Source: Advenella sp. FME57 (GTDB lineage Bacteria; Pseudomonadota; Gammaproteobacteria; Burkholderiales; Burkholderiaceae_B). Taken from it: 64,000 bases of DNA. The first letter of the stretch is position 1. Every line of letters begins with the position of its first letter. The DNA is taken from positions 1 to 64,000 of the forward strand of contig NZ_JABUXU010000014.1 in assembly GCF_014897675.1 (NCBI RefSeq). The letters are read 5' to 3'. Below are positions 52,399 through 61,096 of this stretch, piece after piece. The notes beneath the pieces were generated by a model. That model saw only the letters and a program-made list of their open reading frames with translations. It was not told the origin of the DNA and did not search any database. The position numbers and the translations under genes are program-made.

Positions 52399-52974
52399 AT
52401 GCCACTTACTCCCGAAGACATTCAATCGCTGTACGAGCAATATGGCGCCTCATTGTACGACGGCGAGGCAGTCACGCAACTGGAACATGCCCTGCAAGCG
52501 GCCTGTCTTGCCGAGACCGAGCGCGCTGCCGATTCGCTGATTGCCGCAGCCCTGTTGCATGACCTGGGCCACATCCTGGAAGCGCGCAATCAGGAGCGTG
52601 ATAATGCATTCCCGGGCGTCGACCATCGCCATCAATTGGCCGCCGTGCCTTTTTTGCAGCCGGGGTTTCCGGAATCGGTCATTGAACCGGTCAAAATGCA
52701 CGTCGATGCCAAGCGCTGCCTGTGCGCCATTGACCCAGATTATTTCGGGACGCTGTCGCCTGCTTCGGTGCACAGCCTGGGTCTGCAGGGTGGCCCGTTC
52801 AGCCAGGCAGAGGTTGAACAATTCCAGCAACGCCCTTACGCCCAGGACGCACTGCGTCTGCGCCGATGGGATGATCTGGCCAAGGTGCCGCAACGCACAA
52901 CGCCTGATCTGGCACATTTCATGCGCTATGTGAAAAAGGTGTACCTGCCTGCTGCTATCACCCTCACGACGTAA
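52399..52974 (+). CDS. HD-domain protein, phosphonate-operon (PhnZ-like) type
   Basis: A 191-residue HD-domain protein. AAALLHDLGHILEARN (about residues 49-64) supplies the metal-binding HD pair, with DHRHQLAAVPFLQ and VKMHVDAKRCL supplying further His. It resembles the HDIG proteins found in phosphonate-degradation operons, of which PhnZ is a mixed-valence di-iron oxygenase cleaving 1-hydroxy-2-aminoethylphosphonate. No PhnY or other phosphonate gene is nearby, so the role is uncertain; plain phosphohydrolase is the alternative. ATG 52399 is chosen. Its end overlaps the convergent FMN reductase by 11 bases. Confidence 0.7.
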   Translation: MPLTPEDIQSLYEQYGASLYDGEAVTQLEHALQAACLAETERAADSLIAAALLHDLGHILEARNQERDNAFPGVDHRHQLAAVPFLQPGFPESVIEPVKMHVDAKRCLCAIDPDYFGTLSPASVHSLGLQGGPFSQAEVEQFQQRPYAQDALRLRRWDDLAKVPQRTTPDLAHFMRYVKKVYLPAAITLTT

Positions 52975-53578
52975 CGCCCACTGCGCTCGCCGTCCTGACC
53001 AGGGACAGCGCGAGTGCTTCAGCTGCCGAGCGCTGCTCTTCGCTTTGCAAAAGACCCGCTTCATCAAATGCGTTGGCGGCAAAGGGAATCGCCATGACCG
53101 ATGGCAATACCAACATGCCCAATCCTGACAATACCGTGCGCAAATGCAACAGGCCCAGTCTGGTTCCAGACGGGCCTGTGGTTGCGCCACCAATGGCTGC
53201 GACCTTGCCAATATAGGGTACTTTGCCGGGCTCGTCGCCGTCTGCACGCGACACCCAGTCCAGCGTATTTTTCAGCAAAGCCGAGATGGAGGAATTTTCC
53301 TCCGGAGAGGCAAAGAACACGCCATGATGCGACTTGAACAGCGTTCGCAGTTGCCGCGCAGCGTCGGGCAAGCCAAACTGCGCTTCATCATCGCCATGAT
53401 AGATCGCCATCGAATAATCGGCCAGGCTAATCAATGTCGCAACGCCCCCGGCCTGCTCAACCGCCAGCGCCATATGACGAGCCAGACGGGTATTGTAGGA
53501 CTGTCGTCGAGTGCTGCCCGAGAGCAGCAGAATATGGGGCTTGCCCGTGATCGGTTTGTCGTTCTCAATTGGCGTCAT
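52964..53578 (-). CDS. NADPH-dependent FMN reductase
   Basis: A 204-residue flavodoxin-fold reductase. LLLSGSTRRQSYNTRLARHM (about residues 17-36) binds the FMN phosphate, and FFASPEENSSISALLKNTLDW (about 88-108) is the typical second block. Family members supply reduced flavin or reduce quinones, azo dyes or chromate. ATG 53578 (MTPIENDKPI) is chosen. It is tail-to-tail with the HD-domain gene and upstream of a nitroreductase in the same direction. Confidence 0.85.
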   Translation of the reverse strand: MTPIENDKPITGKPHILLLSGSTRRQSYNTRLARHMALAVEQAGGVATLISLADYSMAIYHGDDEAQFGLPDAARQLRTLFKSHHGVFFASPEENSSISALLKNTLDWVSRADGDEPGKVPYIGKVAAIGGATTGPSGTRLGLLHLRTVLSGLGMLVLPSVMAIPFAANAFDEAGLLQSEEQRSAAEALALSLVRTASAVGVTS

Positions 53579-53648
53579 TGCATGTTTCCTGAATATCATT
53601 ATGACATTCATCATAACAAAACCAACTGTCGGTCTGATTGATCGACAA

Positions 53649-54272
53649 TTACACCTGGCCTTGTCCCAGACAAAAAAGCGCCACCGGTTTATGTGCGGCG
53701 GGCAAAGTCAGTTGCCTGGCAAGCGCCTCGTCATCTATCCCCATGACCAGCACGCCGCCCAGATTCTCGACTTGCGCTGCCAGATAAAGGTTCTGTGCCA
53801 CGGCGCCGGTCTCTACATCTACATAGCGGGCACCGCGCAAGCCATCGGGCTGCTGGTCAGCAAAATGGCGCAATGCCAGGGCATAGTCGGCAGTAATGAC
53901 GATCACAACAGGGGCTGTCTCCAGCCACAGATCATCGGCAAGAGAGGCCGAAAGCAAACTGCCGGAAACAGGGGCATGGGCCAGCCGCTCAAGACCGTTG
54001 CGTTCGGGCTCAAACAGATAGTTGCCCACCTCTACGCCCTGCACGCGTCGTACAAGAACCGTCAAACCTAGCGGGTACAACGCATGCGCCGATGGCGCAC
54101 CCCGCTTGCCGTCGCTGCTGTTGACCCCTTGCGCGCAGGTGAGGATGCGTATGAGTGCCTGTTCATCAATCGGCGCGTCGGTAAACTGCCGGACAGAGCG
54201 GCGACGCGAAATCAATGTATACAGAACATCACGTTCCTGCTGTGAAGCCGTAACGGCCATGACAAGCTCCAT
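53649..54272 (-). CDS. Nitroreductase family protein (SagB/ThcOx-like)
   Basis: A 207-residue FMN-dependent oxidoreductase. SRRRSVRQFTDAPIDEQALI (about residues 22-41) binds FMN phosphate, and GAVAQNLYLAAQVENLGGV (about 156-174) is the second family block. The HALYPLGLTV segment and overall form are like the SagB/ThcOx subgroup. Its substrate is unknown, and no azole-peptide cluster is near. It precedes the FMN reductase in the same direction with about 70 bases between them, so the two may be co-expressed. Confidence 0.82.
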   Translation of the reverse strand: MELVMAVTASQQERDVLYTLISRRRSVRQFTDAPIDEQALIRILTCAQGVNSSDGKRGAPSAHALYPLGLTVLVRRVQGVEVGNYLFEPERNGLERLAHAPVSGSLLSASLADDLWLETAPVVIVITADYALALRHFADQQPDGLRGARYVDVETGAVAQNLYLAAQVENLGGVLVMGIDDEALARQLTLPAAHKPVALFCLGQGQV

Positions 54273-54362
54273 AGTAAATACGAAAATTCATTATATACGG
54301 CGATTCATCAGACAGCAGTTGCTCGACGGGCATCATCACGCAGTGCGCTACACTGGCCACCA

Positions 54363-56918
54363 CTAGAACAGATCAGGTAGTGACTGCCTGATCCTGGTCA
54401 ATTCCTGCCAGGGATCGCTCGCAAGCCGGGCCAGGCGTTGCGGCAGATTGCGGATATGGAAGGCATCTGACGATTTTATGCGTCCCAGCTCTTCCCAACG
54501 CAACGGTGTAGCCACTGCGGCACCAGGCCGGGCACGCAGCGAATACGAACAGACACTGGTGGCGCCACGCCCATTGCGCAAATAGTCCACGAAAATCAGT
54601 CCCTTGCGCTGTTTTTTGGAGGCCGTTGCGATATAGGTGTCCGGCTGCGCCCCGGCCAGCGATTCGGCAAAAGCACGTGCAAATTGTCGTGCATCCTCCC
54701 AGGGCACGGGCGGGTTCAGCGGCGCCACTACATGCAGCCCTTTACCTCCGGTGGTGCGTACAAACGATTGCAACTGCAATTGCTCCAGCAGATCGCGCAC
54801 CTGACGCGCCGCCTTTTTCACCGTGGCCCACGGCACTTCGGCAGAAGGGTCAAGATCAAACACCAGACGGTCGCAGTCGTCCGGGCTGTCGGCCAGCGCA
54901 CCCCATGGATGAAACTCCAGCGCGCTAAACTGCACCAGCTGCATGACATCCTTCTTGTCGCGCACCATCAGATAGTCCTGCCTGCCACCCTGCTCTTCCT
55001 GCAGAATGACCGTACTGACATCCATGCCGGCCGTATGGTGTTTCTGGAAAAAACAGGCTTTTTGCGTGCCATCCGGGCAGCGCAGCACCGATAGCGGCCG
55101 TCCGGCTACCCCCGGCAACAACCAGTCCATCACGCGTTCGTAATAGTCGGCCACATCCTGCTTGCTCACATGCATCTCGGGGTACACCATGCGATCCGGG
55201 CTACTGATATGAACGATATCTTTTTTCATAGGCTCCTCTTTTGCCTGGCTGCCTCGCAGATCGGCAGCAGACTTGTCTTCTCTCAATGTTTTGAAGGCCG
55301 TGTGACGCAACAGTCCCTGGCTGCTGTGTCCACGATAAAACACCTCGACCACCTGTTGGGGCCTGACCCATTTTGCACGCCGCAGATCGGAATCGATGCC
55401 TGCAACCGTCACGGTCGGTTCGGCCCCTGCAACCGGTCGCAACATGGCCGATAGCTGACGCAACATCGCGTCGTTCATGCCGGTGCCGACACGCCCGGCA
55501 AGCCGCCAGCCAGTCTTGCCCTGGGGCGATGCCAGCAGTAACGAGCCAATCCCCGTGCGGCTGCCTTTGGGTTCAATGAAGCCGGCAATGGCAAATTCAT
55601 CACTGAGTTCCATTTTTATTTTCTGCCAGCTTCTGCTGCGGCCATCGTGATACGGGGCATTCACCCGTTTTGAAATAATGCCTTCGAGTTTTTCCGCTGT
55701 TACTCGCTCAAACACCTGCGGACCGAAACCCACCAGATGCGAGCTGTATCGCAATCGTGATGGCGCGTCTTGTAATACTGTCTGCAGCAACGCCTTGCGA
55801 TCCTGCAACGGCACATCGCACAGATCAAACCCTTCCAGATGAATCAGGTCGAACAGCAAATAACTCAATGGCGCCTGCCTTTCACCAGACAGCGTGGCCT
55901 GCAATGCTGAAAAATTGCTGCGCACGCCATCGAGCACGACCAGCTCCCCATCAAAGGCGGCCTGCTGCAACCCGAGCGACGCCATATCACGCGCGACATC
56001 AGGCAAGCGCGCCGTCCAGTCCAGACCATTGCGCGACCACAAGGCTGGAGTGCCGTCGACAATCGTGCACAGCAGGCGATAGCCGTCCCATTTGACTTCA
56101 TGCAGCCAGTCCTCGCCAACAGGCGCCTTGTCTGCCGTATGACATAATTGTGGCGCAAACGGTTTGTGCTGCAACGATTGTCGCTTTGCGCCCTTGAAGG
56201 CATCAAGCTGCGCGTGCCAGGCCACCGTTGCCGGATCTCGCTGGCGTTGCGTGCCGGCTGCGGCTTTTTTTGTTGCGCCTTTTGATGTTGCACCTTTTGA
56301 TGTTGCACCAGTAGTAATTTTGCCTTTTGCCGTTTTTCCTGTGGCGGTCTTTTTAACCGCACCCGTTTTTTTTTCGATAGCTCTTTTGCCATCCGTGGCA
56401 GACGGTGCCGGCTCATCGACAAAGTCATCGGCCTCCCTGTCCTGGGCAAAGGCATCGTCCTGTTTGATCAGCAACCACTGTTGCTGGCGACTGCGACGAT
56501 GGCTTCGGATCAAATGCCATCCGCCCTGCAAAATATCGCCAAACAGTTCAAACTTCAAATGCCCTTTAGCCAGTTGCGTTTCGGCCTCTTCATTAGTGCT
56601 CCAGATGCCGCTATCGAATATTCTGACATTGCCTGCGCCGTATTCGCCTTTGGGAATATCACCCTCGAAATTGGCATAGCTGACTGGATGGTCCTCAACT
56701 TCCACCGCCAGGCGCTTGACCGTCGGATCCAGACTGGGGCCTTTGGGCACGGCCCAGCTCTTGAGCGCACCGGCAACCTGCAGACGAAAATCATAATGGC
56801 GATGGCTGGCATGATGCAGCTGGACGACAAAGATGGGTCGGCCACCGCCCATGGCGTCCACCTGCGGTTCCGGAGTACGGTCAAACCTGCGTTTGCGCTG
56901 ATAGTCGGCAAGGCTCAT
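54363..56918 (-). CDS. ligD: ATP-dependent DNA ligase D
   Basis: An 851-residue NHEJ enzyme with three domains. A 3'-phosphoesterase lies at about residues 10-165 (VVQLHHASHRHYDFRLQ), then a Lys/Thr/Ala-rich linker (about 170-225) with repeats of TSKGA. The ATP-dependent ligase (about 250-530) has catalytic Lys276 in EVKWDGYRLL and the SKRVNAPYHDGRS motif. An archaeo-eukaryotic-primase-type polymerase is C-terminal (about 565-851), with DPS-type metal ligands in VFDLDPSAEV and RTTGGKGLHV. The order PE-LIG-POL is that of Pseudomonas LigD. It is downstream of ku with 36 bases between them, the classic pair for end joining. Confidence 0.95.
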   Translation of the reverse strand: MSLADYQRKRRFDRTPEPQVDAMGGGRPIFVVQLHHASHRHYDFRLQVAGALKSWAVPKGPSLDPTVKRLAVEVEDHPVSYANFEGDIPKGEYGAGNVRIFDSGIWSTNEEAETQLAKGHLKFELFGDILQGGWHLIRSHRRSRQQQWLLIKQDDAFAQDREADDFVDEPAPSATDGKRAIEKKTGAVKKTATGKTAKGKITTGATSKGATSKGATKKAAAGTQRQRDPATVAWHAQLDAFKGAKRQSLQHKPFAPQLCHTADKAPVGEDWLHEVKWDGYRLLCTIVDGTPALWSRNGLDWTARLPDVARDMASLGLQQAAFDGELVVLDGVRSNFSALQATLSGERQAPLSYLLFDLIHLEGFDLCDVPLQDRKALLQTVLQDAPSRLRYSSHLVGFGPQVFERVTAEKLEGIISKRVNAPYHDGRSRSWQKIKMELSDEFAIAGFIEPKGSRTGIGSLLLASPQGKTGWRLAGRVGTGMNDAMLRQLSAMLRPVAGAEPTVTVAGIDSDLRRAKWVRPQQVVEVFYRGHSSQGLLRHTAFKTLREDKSAADLRGSQAKEEPMKKDIVHISSPDRMVYPEMHVSKQDVADYYERVMDWLLPGVAGRPLSVLRCPDGTQKACFFQKHHTAGMDVSTVILQEEQGGRQDYLMVRDKKDVMQLVQFSALEFHPWGALADSPDDCDRLVFDLDPSAEVPWATVKKAARQVRDLLEQLQLQSFVRTTGGKGLHVVAPLNPPVPWEDARQFARAFAESLAGAQPDTYIATASKKQRKGLIFVDYLRNGRGATSVCSYSLRARPGAAVATPLRWEELGRIKSSDAFHIRNLPQRLARLASDPWQELTRIRQSLPDLF

Positions 56919-56954
56919 AGGCGCTCCCGGTCTGTCGTTTTGGATAAGTGTGCG

Positions 56955-58043
56955 TTAGGCCGCCTTTTTAGTGCTGGCAGCACGCTTGCGTGAACCGGCC
57001 CCGGACGAACCGGCGCTTTTCTTTGTCGTTGCCTTGGCGGCTTTTCTGGCGGTCGTCGTAGATTTGGACGTCTTGCCTGCCGCTTTACCGCTGGCCGTTT
57101 TACCATTGGCCATAGTGCCCTTGCGCTGCGCAGCTTTGCTCGCCGATTTTGCCGGAGCCTTTTTGCTCGCCTTGCTTGCCGTGCTGTCGCTGCCTTTGGC
57201 AGCAGATTTGGACTTGGCCGCCTTGGGCGGTGTCCGCTTGTTGGTTGCCAGGCTTTGCTTGAGCAGCGACATGAAGTCGACCACATTGGTAGCGGCATTC
57301 TCCGGTACCGCGGCATCTTCCAGTTCGTCCTCCGGACGGTGGCTGACCTTGTTGGCTTTCATCCGTTTTTTAATTACATCTGAAAGCCGCTGTCGGAATT
57401 CGTCCTTGTATTGGTCAGGTTTCCAGTCGGCTTGCATGGATGCGATCAATTGACTGGCCATGTCCATTTCCTGACGGGAAATCCGGTAGTCGCTCAACTT
57501 GCCTTCCGGAATCCGGTAGTCTTGCACATCGATCAGCTCCTGTGGATATCGCAACAGAATCAGCATGAGCGCATCGCCTTGCGGCATGACGGCACACAGA
57601 TATTCGCGCGTGCGTATGACCACACGTGCGATCCCGATCTTGCCGGCATCGCGCAGCGTTTCGCGCAACAGCACGTAACCTTTTTCCGCCTTTTTTCCCG
57701 GCACCAGCACATAGGGTTTTTCGAAATAAGCCGGCCCGATAGCACTGGCGTCGATAAAGGCCTCTACATCAACCGACTCCTTGCTTTGCGGTGCTGCATC
57801 GCGAATATCATCGGGCTCAAGCACCACATAATTGCCTTTGCTATATTCGAACGCCTTGACGATGTCTTTCCACGGCACCTCATCTCCGGTGTCGGCATTG
57901 ACCCGCTCGTATCGCACTGGCGCCTTGTCACGCGAGTCCAGCATCCGAAAATGCAGATCCATGCGCCGCTCCCCGGGCATCAGCGCCACGGGTATATTCA
58001 ACAGTCCAAAAGAAAGCGTACCATTCCAGATCGGGCGTGCCAT
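56955..58043 (-). CDS. ku: Non-homologous end joining protein Ku
   Basis: A 362-residue homodimeric DNA-end-binding protein. The Ku core fills about residues 1-260, opening MARPIWNGTLSFGLLNIPVA and including AVMPQGDALMLILLRYPQEL. The last about 95 residues are an extended low-complexity tail of Lys, Ala, Ser and Thr, typical of Ku in some bacteria, where it binds DNA and helps threading along it. Ku recruits LigD, encoded directly downstream. Confidence 0.95.
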   Translation of the reverse strand: MARPIWNGTLSFGLLNIPVALMPGERRMDLHFRMLDSRDKAPVRYERVNADTGDEVPWKDIVKAFEYSKGNYVVLEPDDIRDAAPQSKESVDVEAFIDASAIGPAYFEKPYVLVPGKKAEKGYVLLRETLRDAGKIGIARVVIRTREYLCAVMPQGDALMLILLRYPQELIDVQDYRIPEGKLSDYRISRQEMDMASQLIASMQADWKPDQYKDEFRQRLSDVIKKRMKANKVSHRPEDELEDAAVPENAATNVVDFMSLLKQSLATNKRTPPKAAKSKSAAKGSDSTASKASKKAPAKSASKAAQRKGTMANGKTASGKAAGKTSKSTTTARKAAKATTKKSAGSSGAGSRKRAASTKKAA

Positions 58044-58173
58044 ATCAGGTCCTTATTCAAGGTCATCAATGCGCCAAACGCAGCGCGAGTCCTGCAACAT
58101 TGTGAAGCGGCGCAGAGGCTGCTTCAATATCAAATGCAATGAAACGAGTGGTGTTTCCTGTGATCGTTCAGGC

Positions 58174-58596
58174 CTACGTGACCTTTTGACCCAATGCGTC
58201 GATCAGCGGTGTGCCGTCATCACGATTGACGGCGCCTTTTTGCGGCAGCGGCAAAATATCCAGCACCAGCTCTGACGGGCGGCACAGGCGCGCGCCTTTA
58301 GGCGTGATCACAAAGGGACGATTGATTAGAATCGGGTATTCAATCATGGCATCCAGCAGCCGATCGTCGCTCACGGCCGGGTCATCCAGCCCAAGTTCCT
58401 TGAACAGCGTCTCTTTCTGCCGCACGGCATCACGTACGCTGATTCCGGCCTTCTCTATGATTGCCATGAGCTCTTCCCGGGAAGGCGGATTGTGCAGGTA
58501 TTCTATGATATTGGGCTCGACACCCGCATTGCGGATGAGCGCCAGCGTCGTGCGTGAAGTACCACAGCGGGTATTGTGATAAATTGTAATGTCCAT
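58174..58596 (-). CDS. arsC: Arsenate reductase (glutaredoxin-dependent)
   Basis: A 140-residue ArsC-type reductase converting arsenate to arsenite with glutathione and glutaredoxin. The catalytic Cys is in TIYHNTRCGTSRTTLALI (about residue 11), and the arsenate-binding Arg residues are in YPILINRPFVI and GARLCRP. ATG 58596 (MDITIYHN) is chosen over a start 12 codons upstream. No arsenite pump or arsR is adjacent, so it is not part of a complete ars operon here. Confidence 0.87.
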   Translation of the reverse strand: MDITIYHNTRCGTSRTTLALIRNAGVEPNIIEYLHNPPSREELMAIIEKAGISVRDAVRQKETLFKELGLDDPAVSDDRLLDAMIEYPILINRPFVITPKGARLCRPSELVLDILPLPQKGAVNRDDGTPLIDALGQKVT

Positions 58597-58646
58597 GAGG
58601 AGGGACTCCTGTACCGTTGGTGGTTCAATCATAGCACTTAGCTTGC

Positions 58647-59534
58647 TTAAATGCGTGCAACCTTCAACAGAGAGGCCAGCGCAGGATTATCGTCCTTTTC
58701 CCGCCATGCCACAGAGATTTCCTGATGCAAATGTGGCGTGCTGTCGGACAAGGGAACGTAGTGCACGCTTGGGTGGATCAGCGCTGTCAGATTTGCCGCC
58801 ACCAGTGCGACCGACAGACCCGTCGCAATAATGCAGACCATGCTTGCCACCTGTGCACATTCCTGTTCAATATTCGGATAAAAGCCCGCCTCCATACAAG
58901 CAGCCACCAACTGCGCATGCGCAGCGGGCACCCGTTCACGTGAAAATGCAACAAATGACTCCTCAGCGAGTTCTTTAAGAGACACCTGCTTTCTCTTACT
59001 CAACGGATGGTTAACCGATAACGCGACCATCAGTCTGTCGCGTGCATAAACCCGCGTGGCAATCCCCGGCGCTTGCGATGCCAGCGGTGTTCGCAGCAGA
59101 CCGACATCAAGGCTGTGATTACCCAGTTGCTCCAACTGATCCAACGTGGTCGTCTCCACAAGACGAAACGTGATATTCGGATATTGTTTTCGAAATCGGG
59201 TGATTAGATCCGGCATGAATCCGTAACCTACGCTGCCAATAAAACCCATAGAAAGATGGCCAATAGTGCCATGCCGCGCATGCTGCGTTCGTTCGATGGC
59301 CAGTCGCTCGTATTTGAGCCACTGTTTCGCTTCCTCAAGGAACACCCGCCCTGCAGCCGTCAGAGTGACGTTTCGTTTATTCCGTTCGAACAACTGTACA
59401 TCAAGCTGCTGCTCCAGCTTTTGAATGGCCTGGCTAAGCGGAGATTGCGCGATATTGACGCGCAACGCCGCACGACCGAAGTGCAGCTCTTCAGCGACGG
59501 CAATAAATTGCCTGAGTAGTTTGCTGTTCAGCAT
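58647..59534 (-). CDS. LysR family transcriptional regulator
   Basis: A 295-residue LysR regulator of the CatM/BenM/CbbR-like group: LLRQFIAVAEELHFGRAALR opens the helix-turn-helix, followed by NIAQSPLSQAIQKLEQQL and LFERNKRNVTLTAAG. ATG 59534 (MLNSKLLRQ) is chosen; ATG 59561 is also open, and neither has a good ribosome binding site. It is divergent from the CoA-transferase/Bug genes, which are its likely targets; direct repeats lie between them. Confidence 0.87.
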   Translation of the reverse strand: MLNSKLLRQFIAVAEELHFGRAALRVNIAQSPLSQAIQKLEQQLDVQLFERNKRNVTLTAAGRVFLEEAKQWLKYERLAIERTQHARHGTIGHLSMGFIGSVGYGFMPDLITRFRKQYPNITFRLVETTTLDQLEQLGNHSLDVGLLRTPLASQAPGIATRVYARDRLMVALSVNHPLSKRKQVSLKELAEESFVAFSRERVPAAHAQLVAACMEAGFYPNIEQECAQVASMVCIIATGLSVALVAANLTALIHPSVHYVPLSDSTPHLHQEISVAWREKDDNPALASLLKVARI

Positions 59535-59537
59535 AAA

Positions 59538-59587
59538 GACATTATTTATCTCAATTGACATTATTTATATATTAGACACGAATGTCT
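59538..59587. promoter_or_regulatory. Direct repeats and palindrome between lysR and the CoA-transferase gene
   Basis: GACATTATTTAT occurs twice (59538-59549 and 59557-59568), 19 bases apart. An inverted repeat AGACA-CGAA-TGTCT follows at 59574-59587. This is the divergent control region, so these are good candidate binding sites for the neighbouring LysR regulator. If translation started at 59561 the first repeat would lie in the coding sequence, which favours the shorter LysR start. Confidence 0.5.
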
Positions 59588-59615
59588 GACGACACTAGAA
59601 TTTTCCGATAAATCA

Positions 59616-61055
59616 ATGGAAACAATGACGATGACTCAAAATACACAAGCCGAAAGCGATGTGCGACGCACCATCCAAACCTTGCTGTCACAAGAACCAA
59701 CACTGGGTAAACAGCCCGATTCGTGCTTGTCGCTGCATGGCACGCTGCCGGCCTTCGATTCGCGACACAAGTTGGCGGTGAGCGCGGCATCTGCCATAGG
59801 TGCCTATGCTGTAGCCGTGCAACAATGGTGGAAACAAGCAAAAGGCAGCTCCCAAACCGTTGAGCTCAATTGGATGCAGGCTGCAAGTTCACTGAATCCG
59901 GGGCATTTCCAAACCCAGAGTGGCTATAGTCTGCCAGCCCTATCTCTGCTAACCGAGCTGAAGGCCGACTTTTATCGCACGCAGGATCAGCGCTGGTTTT
60001 TTCCCATCGGTTCATATCCACATTTGCGCGATGGTGTGCTCAAATTGCTGCACTGTCCCAATACTGAATCCGGACTGGCCGAGGCGATTGCAAAATGGAC
60101 GGCTCATGACCTGGAAGAAGCCTTCGCTACAGCACGCCTACCGGGCATTTATGCCAGAAACCAGCAAGAGTGGCGCTCACACCCGCAGGGCAAGATCCTA
60201 GCGGCACAGCCAGTCATACAGATTGAAAAAATCGACGACAGTGAGCCCGTTCCCGTTAAGGCATACCAACGCCCCCTTGACGCGCTTCGTGTGCTCGATA
60301 TGGGCCACGTAATCGCCGGCCCAGTCGTTGCCCGCACACTGGCTGAGCATGGCGCTGAAGTGCTGAGACTGGACCCTCCGTTGCGTCAAGACCCTTTCCG
60401 GCAAACCATAGACACAAACATTGGCAAACGTTCGGCATTTTGTGATTTGGACCGCGATAGCGATTGCACACAGTTGCGCGAGCTGATTGCCAACACAGAT
60501 GTCATGGTCCAATCCTGGCGGCCGGGCAGCCTGCAAGCACGGGGATTTGGTGCGATACAGTCAGCGAGCATCCGCCCGGGTATTATTTATGTGTCTGTGA
60601 GCGCTTACGGTGACAGTGGACCGTGGGCAACACGCGGCGGATTCGAGCAACTGGGCCAAATTGTCAGTGGCATAGCCACGACTGAGGGTGATGCCAACCG
60701 ACCCCGTTTGGTGCCCACCTATCTGCTCAACGATTATCTGACCGGTTATCTGGGCGCCACCGGCGTCATGATGGCACTATTGCGCCGGGCCCGTGAAGGT
60801 GGCAGCTATCATGTCAAAGTGTCCCTTACACGTACATCAATGTGGGTGCAGGACCTGGGTTTACTTGCCCCACCGGATGCCGCTATTTCTGGCCAGCACT
60901 TTGCCGCAACCCTGCGACCGGAACTGGAACGTAGGGACTCCCCCTACGGTCCGCTGGAACAGTTGGGACCGGTCGCCCAGTTCTCTGATACACCCGCAAA
61001 ATGGACGCTACCACCCTCTCCCACCGGAGCGTTTCCTGCCCGATGGCAGGAGTGA
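59616..61055 (+). CDS. CoA transferase family III (CaiB/BaiF) protein with extended N-terminus
   Basis: A 479-residue protein. The usual N-terminal CaiB/BaiF signature (LRVLDMGHVIAGPVVARTLA, then GAEVLRLDPP) begins only at about residue 224. It is followed by MVQSWRPGSLQARGFG and IYVSVSAYGDSGPW; a catalytic Asp is likely in LLNDYLTGYLGATG. The first about 215 residues resemble part of the other half of the fold, so the chain appears permuted or duplicated relative to the common about 400-residue enzyme. It transfers CoA between carboxylates, or may racemise an acyl-CoA. It is paired with a Bug protein, which may import the acid. Confidence 0.8.
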   Translation: METMTMTQNTQAESDVRRTIQTLLSQEPTLGKQPDSCLSLHGTLPAFDSRHKLAVSAASAIGAYAVAVQQWWKQAKGSSQTVELNWMQAASSLNPGHFQTQSGYSLPALSLLTELKADFYRTQDQRWFFPIGSYPHLRDGVLKLLHCPNTESGLAEAIAKWTAHDLEEAFATARLPGIYARNQQEWRSHPQGKILAAQPVIQIEKIDDSEPVPVKAYQRPLDALRVLDMGHVIAGPVVARTLAEHGAEVLRLDPPLRQDPFRQTIDTNIGKRSAFCDLDRDSDCTQLRELIANTDVMVQSWRPGSLQARGFGAIQSASIRPGIIYVSVSAYGDSGPWATRGGFEQLGQIVSGIATTEGDANRPRLVPTYLLNDYLTGYLGATGVMMALLRRAREGGSYHVKVSLTRTSMWVQDLGLLAPPDAAISGQHFAATLRPELERRDSPYGPLEQLGPVAQFSDTPAKWTLPPSPTGAFPARWQE

Positions 61056-61096
61056 ACACATAAGAATATATTCGAACGTTGACATTGGAGACAAAT

